64,000 bases of DNA, from contig OX030958.1 of assembly GCA_943735955.1 (NCBI GenBank), positions 3,121,531 to 3,185,530 of the forward strand. Reading direction: 5' to 3'. The notes beneath the pieces were generated by a model. The model made no database searches. It was not told the DNA's origin and was given only the letters and a program-made list of their open reading frames with translations. This document shows, piece by piece, positions 1-13,888 of the stretch. The translations under genes were made by a program, and so were the position numbers. This DNA comes from Piscicola geometra. Lineage: Eukaryota > Annelida > Clitellata > Hirudinida > Piscicolidae. How positions within the stretch are numbered: the first letter of the stretch is position 1; each line of letters starts with the position of its first letter.

Positions 1-1475
1 TGCTTTTCAAGAGAATTCCAAAATATTGGGACTTATAAGCAATAGGATCGATTGATCATTTAATCGATTAAATAACAAAAAGAATAACTTTTGGAAATAT
101 TAAATAATATTTTGGCAATAATAAATTATACTTTTAAAATAATAAATAAAAATGGTATTAAATAATACTTCTTAACAAAATATTTTCTAAAAATATTACT
201 AAAGAATGAGCTATTCGGAAGAGTAATTTTTTGAAAAACAATCATTTTTCTACAATAAAACAAAGAACAAATCAAAATATTAATCAATATACCAAGCAGT
301 ATTTAAATCTGTTTGCAAAGCAATTAATTATGCAATTAATTGGTTAAGATGCTAAAAAAAAGAGAAAGTAAGCAGGGTTAAAGAATTCGAAAAACCTTGT
401 GGCCAAGTAGATATGCCTCTGACGGGACAGGTCACAACACGGCATACCTCATGACATCCACGTGTGAGTATAAATACATAGAAGCGAATATGAATTTGTA
501 GAAGATAAATTCAGAAGATAATTAAGAAGAAAGCCTTTTGCAGAAAGGTTTGTTTTAAAAGCATCAAAGCGTCAATCATCGCTCTTGTTATTGCCTAGAC
601 CTCTTCGTGGAAACATACATTATTATTTTCTTGCTGTGGCTTTGCTATTTGTATGAATATCTCAGGTTTAGAATGCAATTTCGAAGGAAGTTATTTCGGA
701 AGATTGTTTCTTGCTTTTATCGGAATATCTGGCTCATGCAAATGATGAATTCTGAGCCGTATCAACTCTTAAACTTTTAAGTCGGCCTTAAAGCACATCA
801 TATAATCCAGCAGAGACTGCAAATGAATTGAATCAGAATCAAATATTCATTCAGACAATCATAAAAAAGCATTAGAGCCCCGATGCGATCTCGCCACGAA
901 TTTCAAATCACTGTGCACAACGTCCCAGCCAAAAGTGCTCGTTTGCTTTAAGAGACGCTATGTCGTATGACACGTTTGAAATTCTTAACTTAATTATTTT
1001 CCGAGCAGAATGCCGAAGCAAGTGTTTCAATCGAAAGCTTTCAGACTGATTATGTTCGCATCTTGCATGTATGCATCTTCAGATAGCCACTCATCCAATC
1101 ACCTGTGCATTCCTCAGGCTTGGCTCCAGGGGGGGGGTCATCGGGGAAATGTTTTCCTCCCCCCCTTCCCACCCCCAGCGGCTGATACATTTTTTAGCGC
1201 CTTCTTGTGAAGCGCAATTGGCCAGATGTGAAATTTATAATTTCGGACATAAGAAATGCATTTCAAAAACAGTTTTTAAATATAGACTTTGCGTAATAAA
1301 TAACAATACATTTGTCGAATTGAAAGTCGGTTTGAAAAAACTTTATTTTCACCAAGGGAGTGAGAGCTCAATTAGATTTCAATTTTAATGTAATTTCCAA
1401 CAAAATTAATTGTAATTTTTTCTTTGGAATTTATCATTAAACCCTGACTGGCAACGGAATTCTTTTGACCAGTGA
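1..1475. other. Non-coding AT-rich stretch
   Basis: I see no gene here. The sequence is AT-rich with short, unconvincing ORFs. The missing KH exons of the minus-strand MEX3 gene would be expected further left, and I could not find them between here and 2333, so they probably lie outside the window. Confidence 0.5.
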
Positions 1476-2100
1476 AGAAAGTGTCTTAGGAAGATGGAGG
1501 AAGTTTTTTGAAAAACTTATGAAAAAGGAAAAAGAGGATAGAATAAGTTAAAGGAAGTGGAGTTGGTTGAGCAAGAAGTGAACAAGATTAGTAAGAAGGA
1601 AATCAGGACAGCAATTAGGGAGATGAAGGTAGTGAGGCCATTGGGCAGTTTAAATTCCAGTGGACGCATGGAGGTGTTGGGACAAACTGTTGTCAAGTTT
1701 CTGATAAGGCTCTCGAGCAAGATTGAGGAAGAGAAGAAATGTCAAAAAAGCAGAACTACAAGAAGCAGAGCTGGAAATGCTAAGGTATTTGTTGAGAGTT
1801 TAAAAAGAAAAAAAGATAAAATATGAGTTTATTAGAGAGGCAGCATAAGTAGGACATTTTGGTGACAAGGTAAAAGAAACACGAGTGAGATCGTTTGGAC
1901 CTAAGAAACAGGGAAAATATTATCTCAGAAAAAGAATGCTGAGGGTAGAGCTAACATGAAAGAGAGGAAAAATCACCATGGAAAAGGTACGTGGATGTGA
2001 TAAGAGAGTGGAAGCAAGAAGCAGATGCAAAAATAGAAAAGTATTGTGGGAAATAATTCGCTGTGGCAACCCCTTGAAATAAAAGAGGTAGAAGGAACGC
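1476..2100 (+). mobile_element. Decayed, internally deleted non-LTR reverse transcriptase remnant
   Basis: The plus strand reads as fragments of a LINE-type reverse transcriptase. Near 1557-1720 it gives a stretch like the start of the RT palm (KISKKEIRTAIREMK, then a degraded relative of the usual GKA-GPD-IP block). Soon after, around 1980-2075, it gives the C-terminal tail typical of such proteins (VDVIREWKQEAD, then W-EIIRCGNP in another frame). The whole catalytic core between these parts, including the YADD box, is missing. Frames change and stops occur, so it is dead. Family assignment within the non-LTR elements is uncertain. Confidence 0.55.
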
Positions 2101-2332
2101 TGAGTTTTTTGCCGCTCTGCATTCAATTTTTCAATGTATATTTCTGGATCTTTTTTGGACCCATTCTGTTTCTATGATATTCATTAACTACCTTTTTTCC
2201 ACTACCCATCTAACGATCCATCTCATACTAAACACCCACCCATCTCTTGATTCATTCTCAAATCAACACACCTATCCATCCATCTACCCATCCATTCGTC
2301 TATCCAAATTCCATCCATCCATCCCCTCTCAC

Positions 2333-3358
2333 CTTGTCTGCCAACGATCTCAGCTACGTGTTCTGAGCTGGGAACGTAGACGCACTCGGTGGTGTTGAAA
2401 CTCTTTTTGGGAGTTTCGAAAGGTGGTGTGGTAGATTGTTGCTGATGTTGTTGTTGTTGTTGTTGAGGTTGTTGAGGTTGTTGAGGTTGAGGTTGTGTGT
2501 TTTGTTGTTGTTGCAGAATGTTTTGCAACCAGTTGTTTTGTTGCGGGTCGTTGGAGTAGTTGGAAAGGAGAGGTTTGAAGAGTTGGTTCAGCGAGCACTG
2601 TTTTTGTTGTTGTAGTTGCAGTTGTTGCTGCAACGATTCGATCAGAGCGTTGTTCATGTGTTGTTCTTGTTGTTGTGGTGGTGAAACATGCAAGGGTGGT
2701 TTCAGCAAGCCGAGAGAGTTGTCAGGCTGCCATGGTGAGGTACTTGTCAGTTGCTGAGGCGAGTTGAATTGTGTGTTGTTGGTGTCTCCATTCATGAGAA
2801 AATTACTTTTCTGGGGGTCAGTGTTGAAGAGAATGTCGTCGTAGTTGAATTGAAGGGTTATAGAAGTGTTAGTTGTTGATGCAGTGTGGATACTTTCGTT
2901 GTTGTGGTTGTTGTAGCTGTAGTCGCTGGGGTAAAAGTAGCTGTAAGCATTTTCATTGTTGTTGTTGTTGCTGCTGTGGTTGTTGATGTTGTAATGCATG
3001 TCATTAGAAAATCTACTTTCATTTTTGTTATTATAACTGTTGTGGTGGTTGTTGTTGTTGTTGTTGTTACTGCTGCTGTTGTTGTCGTAGTTGTCAATTG
3101 AATCTTTATTGCCGGGAGATTTATGACAAAAATCGACATTGTTGCCGGCAAGGAGGTTGTTATGCGTGATGGAGGGAGGGCTGATGCAGCCTGAAAGGTG
3201 ATTATGTCGGTCGGAATCAATTTCTTCCACCGCACTGAAACACGGATTTGAAAGATTAGCAGGCAAAAAGCCCAACTCAAAAACGCAATTTGTTGCTGTT
3301 GTTGTTGTTGCCGGAGTAGTTTCAGACGCTGTTGTTGTTGTTGTTGGGGTGATAGAAC

Positions 3359-3431
<73 letters not shown>

Positions 3432-4976
3432 TGTGGTTGTAGTAGTAGTAGTAGTAGTTGTGGTTGTGGAGGAGATTGTTGTCTTGGGGGTGGTGTCTAT
3501 GGAGTTGTCGATGTTTGACGGCGTCCTTGGAGATTTAGTGCTTGTTGCTGTTGCTAAGTGCATCGTTGTCGTTGTTGAGGAGGTGGATAAATGAGGATAA
3601 GAAGATGGTGATGATGATGATGATAGTGGTGGTGGTGATGATGATGATGATGACGGTGGTGGGGGTGAAAATAGTGGTTCTAGTGATGAAGATAACGAAT
3701 TTGAAGAAGAAGATGCTGGTAATGATATTGATTGGGATGATGACGATAAGGAGGATGATGATGACGGTAGTAATGATGATGGTGATGGTGATGAGGTTGT
3801 TGTTGTTGTTTGCCGATCAATACTGCACAGGATGATGTTGTTGTTGTCATCTCTTACTTTACTGCCTTCTTCTCCTTCTTCCTTTCTTGTCGTTATGTTA
3901 GTGTTTGCATTACTTCTCTGCTCATTTGTAGGCTCACGGTTTGTTCTTGATGCTGTGTTGTTGTTGGTTGTTGTTGAAACTGTGTTTTTGTTTTTGTTGT
4001 TGTTGTATGTTTTGTTGTGTTGGTATCCAGCTGGAGAATGTGACTGGAAAAATAGACTTTCGGTTGTTTGATGTTTTGTATGTTGTTGTTGCTTGTGCAT
4101 TAGTGGTTGTTGTGGTTGTTGTTGTTTCGGTTTTCCTGGGTGTTGTTGTTGTTTTTGTTGTTTTTCGGTAAACTTTTGCAGGTTTTGTCGTTCTTTCAGA
4201 GCAAATGAGTATAAACAAGGTCCTCCTTTGAGCGGCATTTCGATCGCATCATCATCAGCACCACCTCCTACCCTTACCTCCCTCTCCTCCTCATCATTGC
4301 CATTGTTTATTCGGCCATTCAGCTCAACTCTAGCGTCTTTTTCAGAATCATTATCATCAAGCTCATCATCATGATTTATTTTCTTCTCATCAACATTTTT
4401 ATTTTTATAATCATCATTTACTATTTTTTCTTCATTATCAACATCGTTATCATCATCACCATCATCTTTATCCTCTTCATCAGAACCATCATCAGCATCA
4501 TCATCATCATCATCACGTATTCTGACGTCATCATCACCTTCCTTATCACCCGCCAGACCACATTTGTCACCTTGGTTTCTCTTCTTTTTCACTGTTTTAA
4601 TCATTTTTTGGTTGTTGTTGTGGTTGTTGCTGTTGTGGTTGTTGTTGTGGTTGTTTTCTTCGTTATTTTGTATCTTTTCAAAAGCCTTTATGCCGTTTTG
4701 TTTACTTTTGCTCGAAAATACGTCACTCGGATGGTCAGAAATTAAATTGGTGACGTCAAAACAGTCGCCATTGTTGATGTTGTTGTTGTTTTTGTTGTAG
4801 TTGTCAATTAGAGTAATTTTAGTGTTAATGTCGAATCTATTGACGTTTTTGATATTGATGTTGTTACTGCTTTTGTTGCTGTTGTTGTTGTTGCTGTTGT
4901 TGTTACTGTTACTGTTACTCGTGCACATTTTACCGTTGCTTAGGTTGTGCATAGTGCTGTTCGTATTGTTTATCAT
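2333..4976 (-). CDS. MEX3: MEX3-type KH RNA-binding protein, N-terminal coding exon (partial gene)
   Basis: MEX3 proteins are cytoplasmic and nuclear RNA-binding regulators with two KH domains and often a C-terminal RING finger. This exon starts at an ATG (4976) and codes 881 residues. The last ones, about 864-881, read ECVYVPSSEHVAEIVGRQ, the hallmark start of MEX3 KH1; the exon stops one base into the next Gly codon at a good donor (G then gtgaga, 2333/2332). The reading frame beyond the donor is intron. The rest of the protein is a very long low-complexity extension: Asn-rich (residues about 20-140), a highly acidic Asp-rich block, Ser/Pro-rich runs, a poly-Thr tract of about 40 residues, more Asn, then Gln-rich just before KH1. 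KH1 completion, KH2 and any RING are not in the window. The KH1 start is decisive; whether the ATG is the true start is less sure. Confidence 0.8.
3361..3475. repeat. (GTA)n trinucleotide repeat inside the MEX3 exon
   Basis: An almost pure GTA/TAC array with two GTT/GTG interruptions. Read on the minus strand in the MEX3 frame it is ACT repeated, giving a poly-threonine tract at about residues 500-538. Its length is likely to vary between individuals. Confidence 0.9.
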
Positions 4977-5269
4977 GACGTCATTTTGGTTTGCACTGTT
5001 CTCATCGTCATCCTTCGAAACTCAATTGCTCATGAATGTTGTCTTGATCAGGTTGTGTGAGTCATTATCTTTGTATTTGTCGTTGTTATAACTTGAGTGA
5101 TTCTTGTATGTTTTTGTGTGTTTGTTTCATTGTTTGTATCTTTTCGATGAGCCACCAGTTTGTTGTTCGCGTGCTCTGGTTGTCTTCGTTGTTATTTTCT
5201 TTTCTGTCTTCATCTGTCTAGTGATTTGAAAGTTTTGTCAGTAGCGCATCAGTGTGAGGGGTGAGCCAG

Positions 5270-5800
5270 TATGGTTCTTTGGGTGTGGTTTGTTAGAGTG
5301 GGGTGTGGTTTAGTGTGATGTAGTGTGGTGTGGTGTAGTGTGGCTTGGTAGAGTGGGGTGTGGTGTAATGTAGTGTGGTATAGGTTGGTGAAGTGTGGTT
5401 GGTTTTGGTGTGGTGTGGTGTGGTGTGGTGTGGTGTGGTGTGGAGTAGTGTAGTGGGGTGTCGTGATGTGATGTGGTGTGGTGTGGTCGGGTGTAGTGTA
5501 ATTTGGTGTAGTGTGGTGTGGTGTGGTGTGGTGTGGTATGATATGGTGTAGTGTGGTATAGTGTGGTGTGATGTAGTGAGATGAAGTAAAATGTGATGTG
5601 GTTAGATGAGATGTTGTGTAGTCTGGTGAGTGTGATTGAGTGTGTTGTGGTGGGGTTTAGTGTTGTGAAAAGTGGTGAGATTTGTTTTTAGTGTGGTGAA
5701 ATGTAGTGTAGTGCGGTATGGTATTGTGTATTGAGATGTGATTTAGTTTGTTGTGATGAGGTATGGTGTGGTTTAGCGAGGTATGATTTGGTGTGGCTTT
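5270..5800. repeat. Degenerate GTGTG/TGTGG tandem array
   Basis: About 530 bases of irregular five-base-like units (GTGTG, TGTAG, TGTGG) with many substitutions. It lies upstream of the MEX3 start on its minus strand. No gene seen between 4977 and 6204. Confidence 0.8.
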
Positions 5801-6203
5801 TGTTGATACATTCAATTTTATACCAAATAATACCAAATAATATTCTAATTTTTCAAATCTAAAACACCGAGTGACAGACTGTCGATGCCACTCTAACGAT
5901 GTCGCTGATGATTTGGAGGGAAACTAGTGGCTTACAAACGACCCCTGATGAAACTTAGGTGTGTTTAAAAAAGAATTTATTTTCATTCATTTCAAACTTT
6001 TATACCATTTTCACCGATAAAAAACTGTTCCTGGCACATTTTTTGACTTTTTTATTGCTACCAAAAAAGTAACTTCTCATTTTGAACTTCTTGAAATGTT
6101 GGAACTTGGTTTTTTGGCTGCATATGCAAATTTCTGCGCTTTTTAGGGTCTGCCACTAATTCATCACACGCTCACATCAATATTGTGTGCGGATTTAGGT
6201 TGA

Positions 6204-9215
<3,012 letters not shown>

Positions 9216-9435
9216 TATAATATGGTGATGGTGGTGTTGAGGATGGTGATGAGAATGATGAAGATAACAATTTTAATACCAATAATAATAATTATTAGTT
9301 CCTTCTATTTCTATTATACTTTTGGTATCACCCACGGGCGGTAATGCGTCGATGCCAGCGTAGCGACTATAAAGCTATAAAGAGAAGAAGATTTTTTGAA
9401 CGAGACAGTGTTTCGTGCTGCAGAAATGGGTCAGA

Positions 9436-10130
9436 AACAGGAGCTTTGGGTGGTTTGGTGGGTGGTTTGGTGGGTGGTTTGGTGGGTGGTTTGGTGGGTG
9501 GTTTGGTGGGTGGGCTTGGGTGAGTGGCTGGTGTTGATTAGAGAATTGATTGTGGTAGGAGTGGTAGTTGTAGTTGATGTAGTGGTTGTGGTGTTGAAGG
9601 TGGTTGTGGTAGAGTGGTGGGTGTAGTTGTTGTAGTGGTTGTGGTGTTAGAGGTGGTTGTGGTAGGAGTGGTAGTTGTAGTTGACGTAGTGGTTGTGGTG
9701 TTGGAGGTGGTTGTGGTAGAGTGGTGGGTGTGGTAGTGATGTTGTTGGTCATGATGGAGTGGTGGTGGGGGGGGGGGGGGGTTGTGTTAGTGGTGGTGGT
9801 GCCGGTAGTTGTGGTAAAGTGTTGGGGGTGGTGGTGATGGTGGTAGAATTGTAGTGGTGGTGGTATTGGTATAGTTTTGGTATTAAGATCAGTCGTGGTA
9901 TAGTAATAGTGGTGGTTGTGGTAGAATTTTAGTGGTAGTGGTGGTGGTGGTGATGGTCTTGGTGTTAGTTGTTGTAAAATGGTAGTAATACTAAAATTGT
10001 GGTGCTGGTGGTCGTAAAATTGTATTAGTGGTGGAGGTGGTAGAGTTGTGATGGTGGAACAATTGTGGTAGTGGTGGTAATAGTGGCGTTGTGGAGGTTG
10101 CTGAAGAGTTTCGGAAGTGGTGGCAGGGGT
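9436..10130. repeat. GGT/GGTTT-rich repeat array with a poly-G run
   Basis: About 700 bases strongly biased to G and T on the plus strand. At 9440-9515 a 12-base unit (TGGTTTGGTGGG) repeats. A block of about 105 bases with GTGGTTGTGGTGTTG motifs is duplicated (start about 9555 and about 9660). A pure run of G lies at about 9766-9780. The array fits the pattern of G-quadruplex-capable DNA. ORFs inside are artefacts. Confidence 0.85.
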
Positions 10131-10743
10131 AAAGTTTTGCTTTTGTAGAAAACTTGAAGCATAATTAATTTAAAAACCTTTAAAGTGCTGAGGCCTAAAA
10201 TATGTTCTCACCCAGCTTAGAGACGGCGTTATCCAACTTCGATGGCGTCAGCTACAGCAATCATAACTTTAACGGCTGTTCACTGAAGCAGTAAAAACAA
10301 TCATTCAGAGCTCCAAATCATTAGAAAGAAATTATTCGAGAGTGCAACTTTTATTAGCCATCAAATCTTCGTCACTATTTCGCTACCAGACTTTCAAAAC
10401 TGCACTATTCTGATCTTTCGAATATTTGCAACACACTGTAGAAAAACTTTAATATTTGTAACAGAGTTTTTTCAACTCTATTATGACGATATTAAAAAAA
10501 AGATTTTTACAATTTTTGACTTTTAAATCATGAAGTTTTTTCAAAAATAATTACCCTTATTTCGTTAGAGTGGCCTTCATCCACCTTTAAAATCAACTTT
10601 CTAGTTTTTGTCGGCTATATATACCCTCTCCTTCCCTCTCCCAGTCTCTCTTTCTCTTCTCTCATGTTCTCTCTCTGCCCTATCAAGTCATATCCCTACA
10701 TGAAATAAAAACTCGCACACACACATAAACACACACAAACACA

Positions 10744-10776
<33 letters not shown>

Positions 10777-11300
10777 CAAAACACACTTGATGAAGTCTTC
10801 AACTGCAAATCAACATGGATGCGATAAAGCCTTTTGGAACACTTCTTTGTTCATGCTTCTTTGATTTTGTATCGAATTAACTTTTCGTAATAACATTTCC
10901 AGCAACTTTGAAATGCGATATGGCGCCAGCGAGCAATGATAGCGCTTTCAATCAGGCCTTTCATGCATGCCTTCATCAAATGCTCAAAATAACATTCTCA
11001 TTTGTTATCGAGTCTCTTTTAAAAGCTTCTTCAATCAATTGCAATCATGGAAGTTCCAAAACGTGAAAAGGATTAAATGGAGGTGATTAAAGGCGGGAAT
11101 CTTAATGAAGAAATGCCACACACTTGTCGTCTGCAAAGCTTTTGTTGTTGGGAAGAATTCAATTGACAGCCACTTGAACCTTCCATTCGAGGATTTCTGC
11201 TTCGTGACTTCCAATAAAAACCTCCACAGAAGACTTCTTTCAATTTTCCTCTCACGCCTCTCAGTTCTACTCTTGAGTCATCGTTGCCTTCTAGAACAAA
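10131..11300. other. Non-coding stretch with a (CA)n microsatellite
   Basis: No gene recognised. An imperfect (CA)n tract lies at about 10715-10786. A short pyrimidine-rich patch (CTCTCTTTCTCTTCTC) is at about 10640-10675. Confidence 0.6.
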
Positions 11301-11319
11301 CATGATTCTCCACCACCAC

Positions 11320-11357
<38 letters not shown>

Positions 11358-11798
11358 CCATTATCACCATCATCATCACCATAATCATAGTAGCTGAAGA
11401 ATCAAACACACCAGAAAGGAAATGAAGAAAGAGGACTAAGAGTGCGATGATTGTAGGGCTAATAGAGCTGAGGGTGATGATGATGATGATGATGGCGATG
11501 ATGGCGATGATGGTGATGATGATGATGATGATGGCGATGATGGTGATGATGATGATGGGGATGAGGATAATAATGGAAATCATGATGATGATGATCGCGA
11601 TGATCAATCAATCAATCACTAATGATTTGTATAGCGCCCTTTACTAAGTGAACAAAAGCGATGATAGTGATGATGATGATGATGATGGTGATGGTGATGG
11701 TGATGATTATGATGATGATGGTGATGGTGATGGTGATGGTGATGATGATGATGATGATGATGATGATGACGAAGATGATGATGATGATGATGATGATT

Positions 11799-11835
<37 letters not shown>

Positions 11836-11875
11836 CGAAGATGATGAGTGCGATGATGACAAGAAGGAATCACCA
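11301..11875. repeat. (CAT)n and (GAT)n trinucleotide arrays facing each other
   Basis: On the plus strand a (CAT)n block (about 11306-11385) is followed by two (GAT)n blocks (about 11475-11595 and 11660-11860), so the region can form inverted pairings. Long Met/Asp/His ORFs here are artefacts of the repeat. Confidence 0.9.
11590..11650 (-). mobile_element. 3' end of an L2/CR1-like LINE (short fragment)
   Basis: Read on the minus strand this gives AAAGGGCGCTATACAAATC followed by a (TGAT)n tail. The GGGCGCTATACAAA core matches the 3' end of the longer LINE fragment at about 17030-17055, so the two look related. Only the last few dozen bases are present, a typical dead-on-arrival 5' truncation. 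Confidence 0.5.
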
Positions 11876-12072
11876 TGACGACCACGTAGTCGAAGGAGAG
11901 GAAGCAGACGCAGAAGAAGGGGAAGCAGGCGTGCAGTTGAGGCTGCATAAAGAGCTTTTAATGCGATGGAGGTGTGAGTCTGTTGGCATGGCGACACTGC
12001 TGCATTCCCTTCTCCTCCTCTCTCATGTAATACTGTATGCTGGTCCATATGTTTGGAATTATTCACCAACTA

Positions 12073-12458
12073 CCGTAAAATACCAATATATTCGTACACT
12101 TTTATATCATTGTTTGTTAAAATGTACGAAGTTAAAGGTATTTTTCAACTAATTAGAAAAAACTCTAAATCGATAACTGTTTTTGCTATTTTGCTATAAA
12201 TGCTACAAAAATCTAATTTAATGATAGTTTTTTTAACTTTTTTAAAATTATATTTGCCATTTTCACAAAATTCAAAAATAATATGACTATAGCATTGAAA
12301 TTCAGGTACGAGAATTGCTATTTTTTCCATAATTACCACCATAGACATTCTAGTTTTTTAAATCTATGTACGAACTAAGGGTTCAAAAAACAATAGTTTT
12401 TTCGAAAAATGATAATGTTCGAAAATTAAGGGTGTATGAAATATCTGGTATTTTACGG
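12073..12458. mobile_element. MITE-like element with terminal inverted repeats and TA target duplication
   Basis: The left end begins CCGTAAAATACC and the right end finishes GGTATTTTACGG, a perfect inverted match that continues imperfectly for about 40 bases (ATATTCGTACAC against ATATTTCATACAC). Both ends are flanked by TA (12071-12072 and 12459-12460), as expected for a TA target-site duplication of Tc1/mariner-type cut-and-paste elements. The 386-bp body has no ORF, so it would be non-autonomous. Confidence 0.65.
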
Positions 12459-12460
12459 TA

Positions 12461-13888
12461 ATTTAATAACTTTAATCCATTTGAATTTTCTTAAAGGTTT
12501 TTAAACCTATTTATTGAACAAATTTATTGATGAAGGCTTTTTATTATTATAGAAATAAAAAGGTTATATACTTTCATTAGATTGATTGATTGAGGTGCAC
12601 ACTCTGATTAAAGGCAGCTCTCTGTACTGAGTATGGCCGTTTTGAGGTTTTGCTAAAACCGTTCATTTTCTTTGCAATAAAATAATATAACGGATTTTCT
12701 TTCAAAAGCCGTTAGCGTTAAATTATTTTAACGGCTGTTAATTCCAGTAATTTCAGTAAAACTCGTTAAGTGAAAAAAAGTATAATGGAAACAAGGTTAT
12801 GAAATTTTTTATCGGAAAATTAAAATCGATAAGAAGTGTTTTTAAATAATATTTTATTATATAAAAAATATTTAAATCATCTAGTTTAGTTCTGTGTTAG
12901 ATGGCCGCTCTTAAATGTTATCTTCGCATGAATTAGTGATCTTTTTCTAATTTTGAAATTTACTAATTTTCATGGAAAAGGCTAATTGTTTTATTGTAGC
13001 GGGATTGAGATTTTCAATGTTTTGAGTTTTAATGTTTCTTGATGCACAGCAAACCATCGTTTCTTGCATTTCTTATTATTTCGCTACAACTTTCCTGCAA
13101 CCTTGTCTTAACTTTTTCAACATTACGTTAACATGTAAGAATAAGATTAATTATGAAAAATATCATTTAATTCCATCCAATAAAATCCCACAAAAAATCT
13201 AAAATAAATCGCGTGAATTCTGTTCTATATTCATATTTAACGGAAATGGACGTTATCGTTAACGAACAGTAACGGACCGAAACTCACGGGTGGAAAATTC
13301 CAACGCCCACGCTAACTTCCCCCTCTACACATGCTTACTGCTTTCTTCGTGCTGAAACAAGAGAATAAGAAGACTCCTTGAATAGTAAATAATTTTTGAA
13401 ACATTACAACTTTCATTGAGATGGGCATCTTTACAATTTGACCTTTTTTCGAGTAATATTTAAACGCTTGGCTAGCAAGAAGAATAACTATATAATGCTT
13501 TACGAGGTTTCAGAGGGACAGAGGCCCCTCGGAAGACTGTCTGACTGCACTTTATGACTTCAACGCCTTGTGCGTATGCAATGATAAATTTATGACAGCT
13601 TTTGTTATTTGCATCTATGAATATAGTTTTTCAGTGAAATGTTTTAAATTATTTTTTTCCCATTTCAAACTTTTAAGTCTTTAAAAGTTTTAATGAAGTT
13701 TAATACCAATAATGCTACATTTAAATGTCTAATATAGTTTACAATTTTGCAGAAAAATAGTGTCTTTGGTAACCACAACCGTTGCTTTTAGACATATTGT
13801 TAATTTTTCGTATAATTTATCGAATTATGAGTAAGTTTTTATGATCAAAATTGAGTTTCAAAAATAAATTTTTAATTTTCTTTTCAGA
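12461..13888. other. Non-coding AT-rich stretch upstream of hnRNP K
   Basis: No exon could be placed with confidence. The missing 5' exon(s) and promoter of hnRNP K should lie here or further left. The motif AACGG/CCGTT recurs in both orientations at about 12655-12750 and 13240-13285, which may mark an old mobile-element copy, but no clean termini were found. Confidence 0.45.

Noticed and set aside
2223..4976. Slime-mould contamination, suggested by Asn/Gln/Thr runs
   Set aside because: The exon ends in an animal MEX3 KH1 motif at a proper donor, and neighbouring genes are animal.
4976..4983. CRE-like TGACGTCA at the MEX3 start codon
   Set aside because: It overlaps the ATG, and similar TGACGTCA occurs inside the exon (about 4523), so it has little weight as a promoter site.
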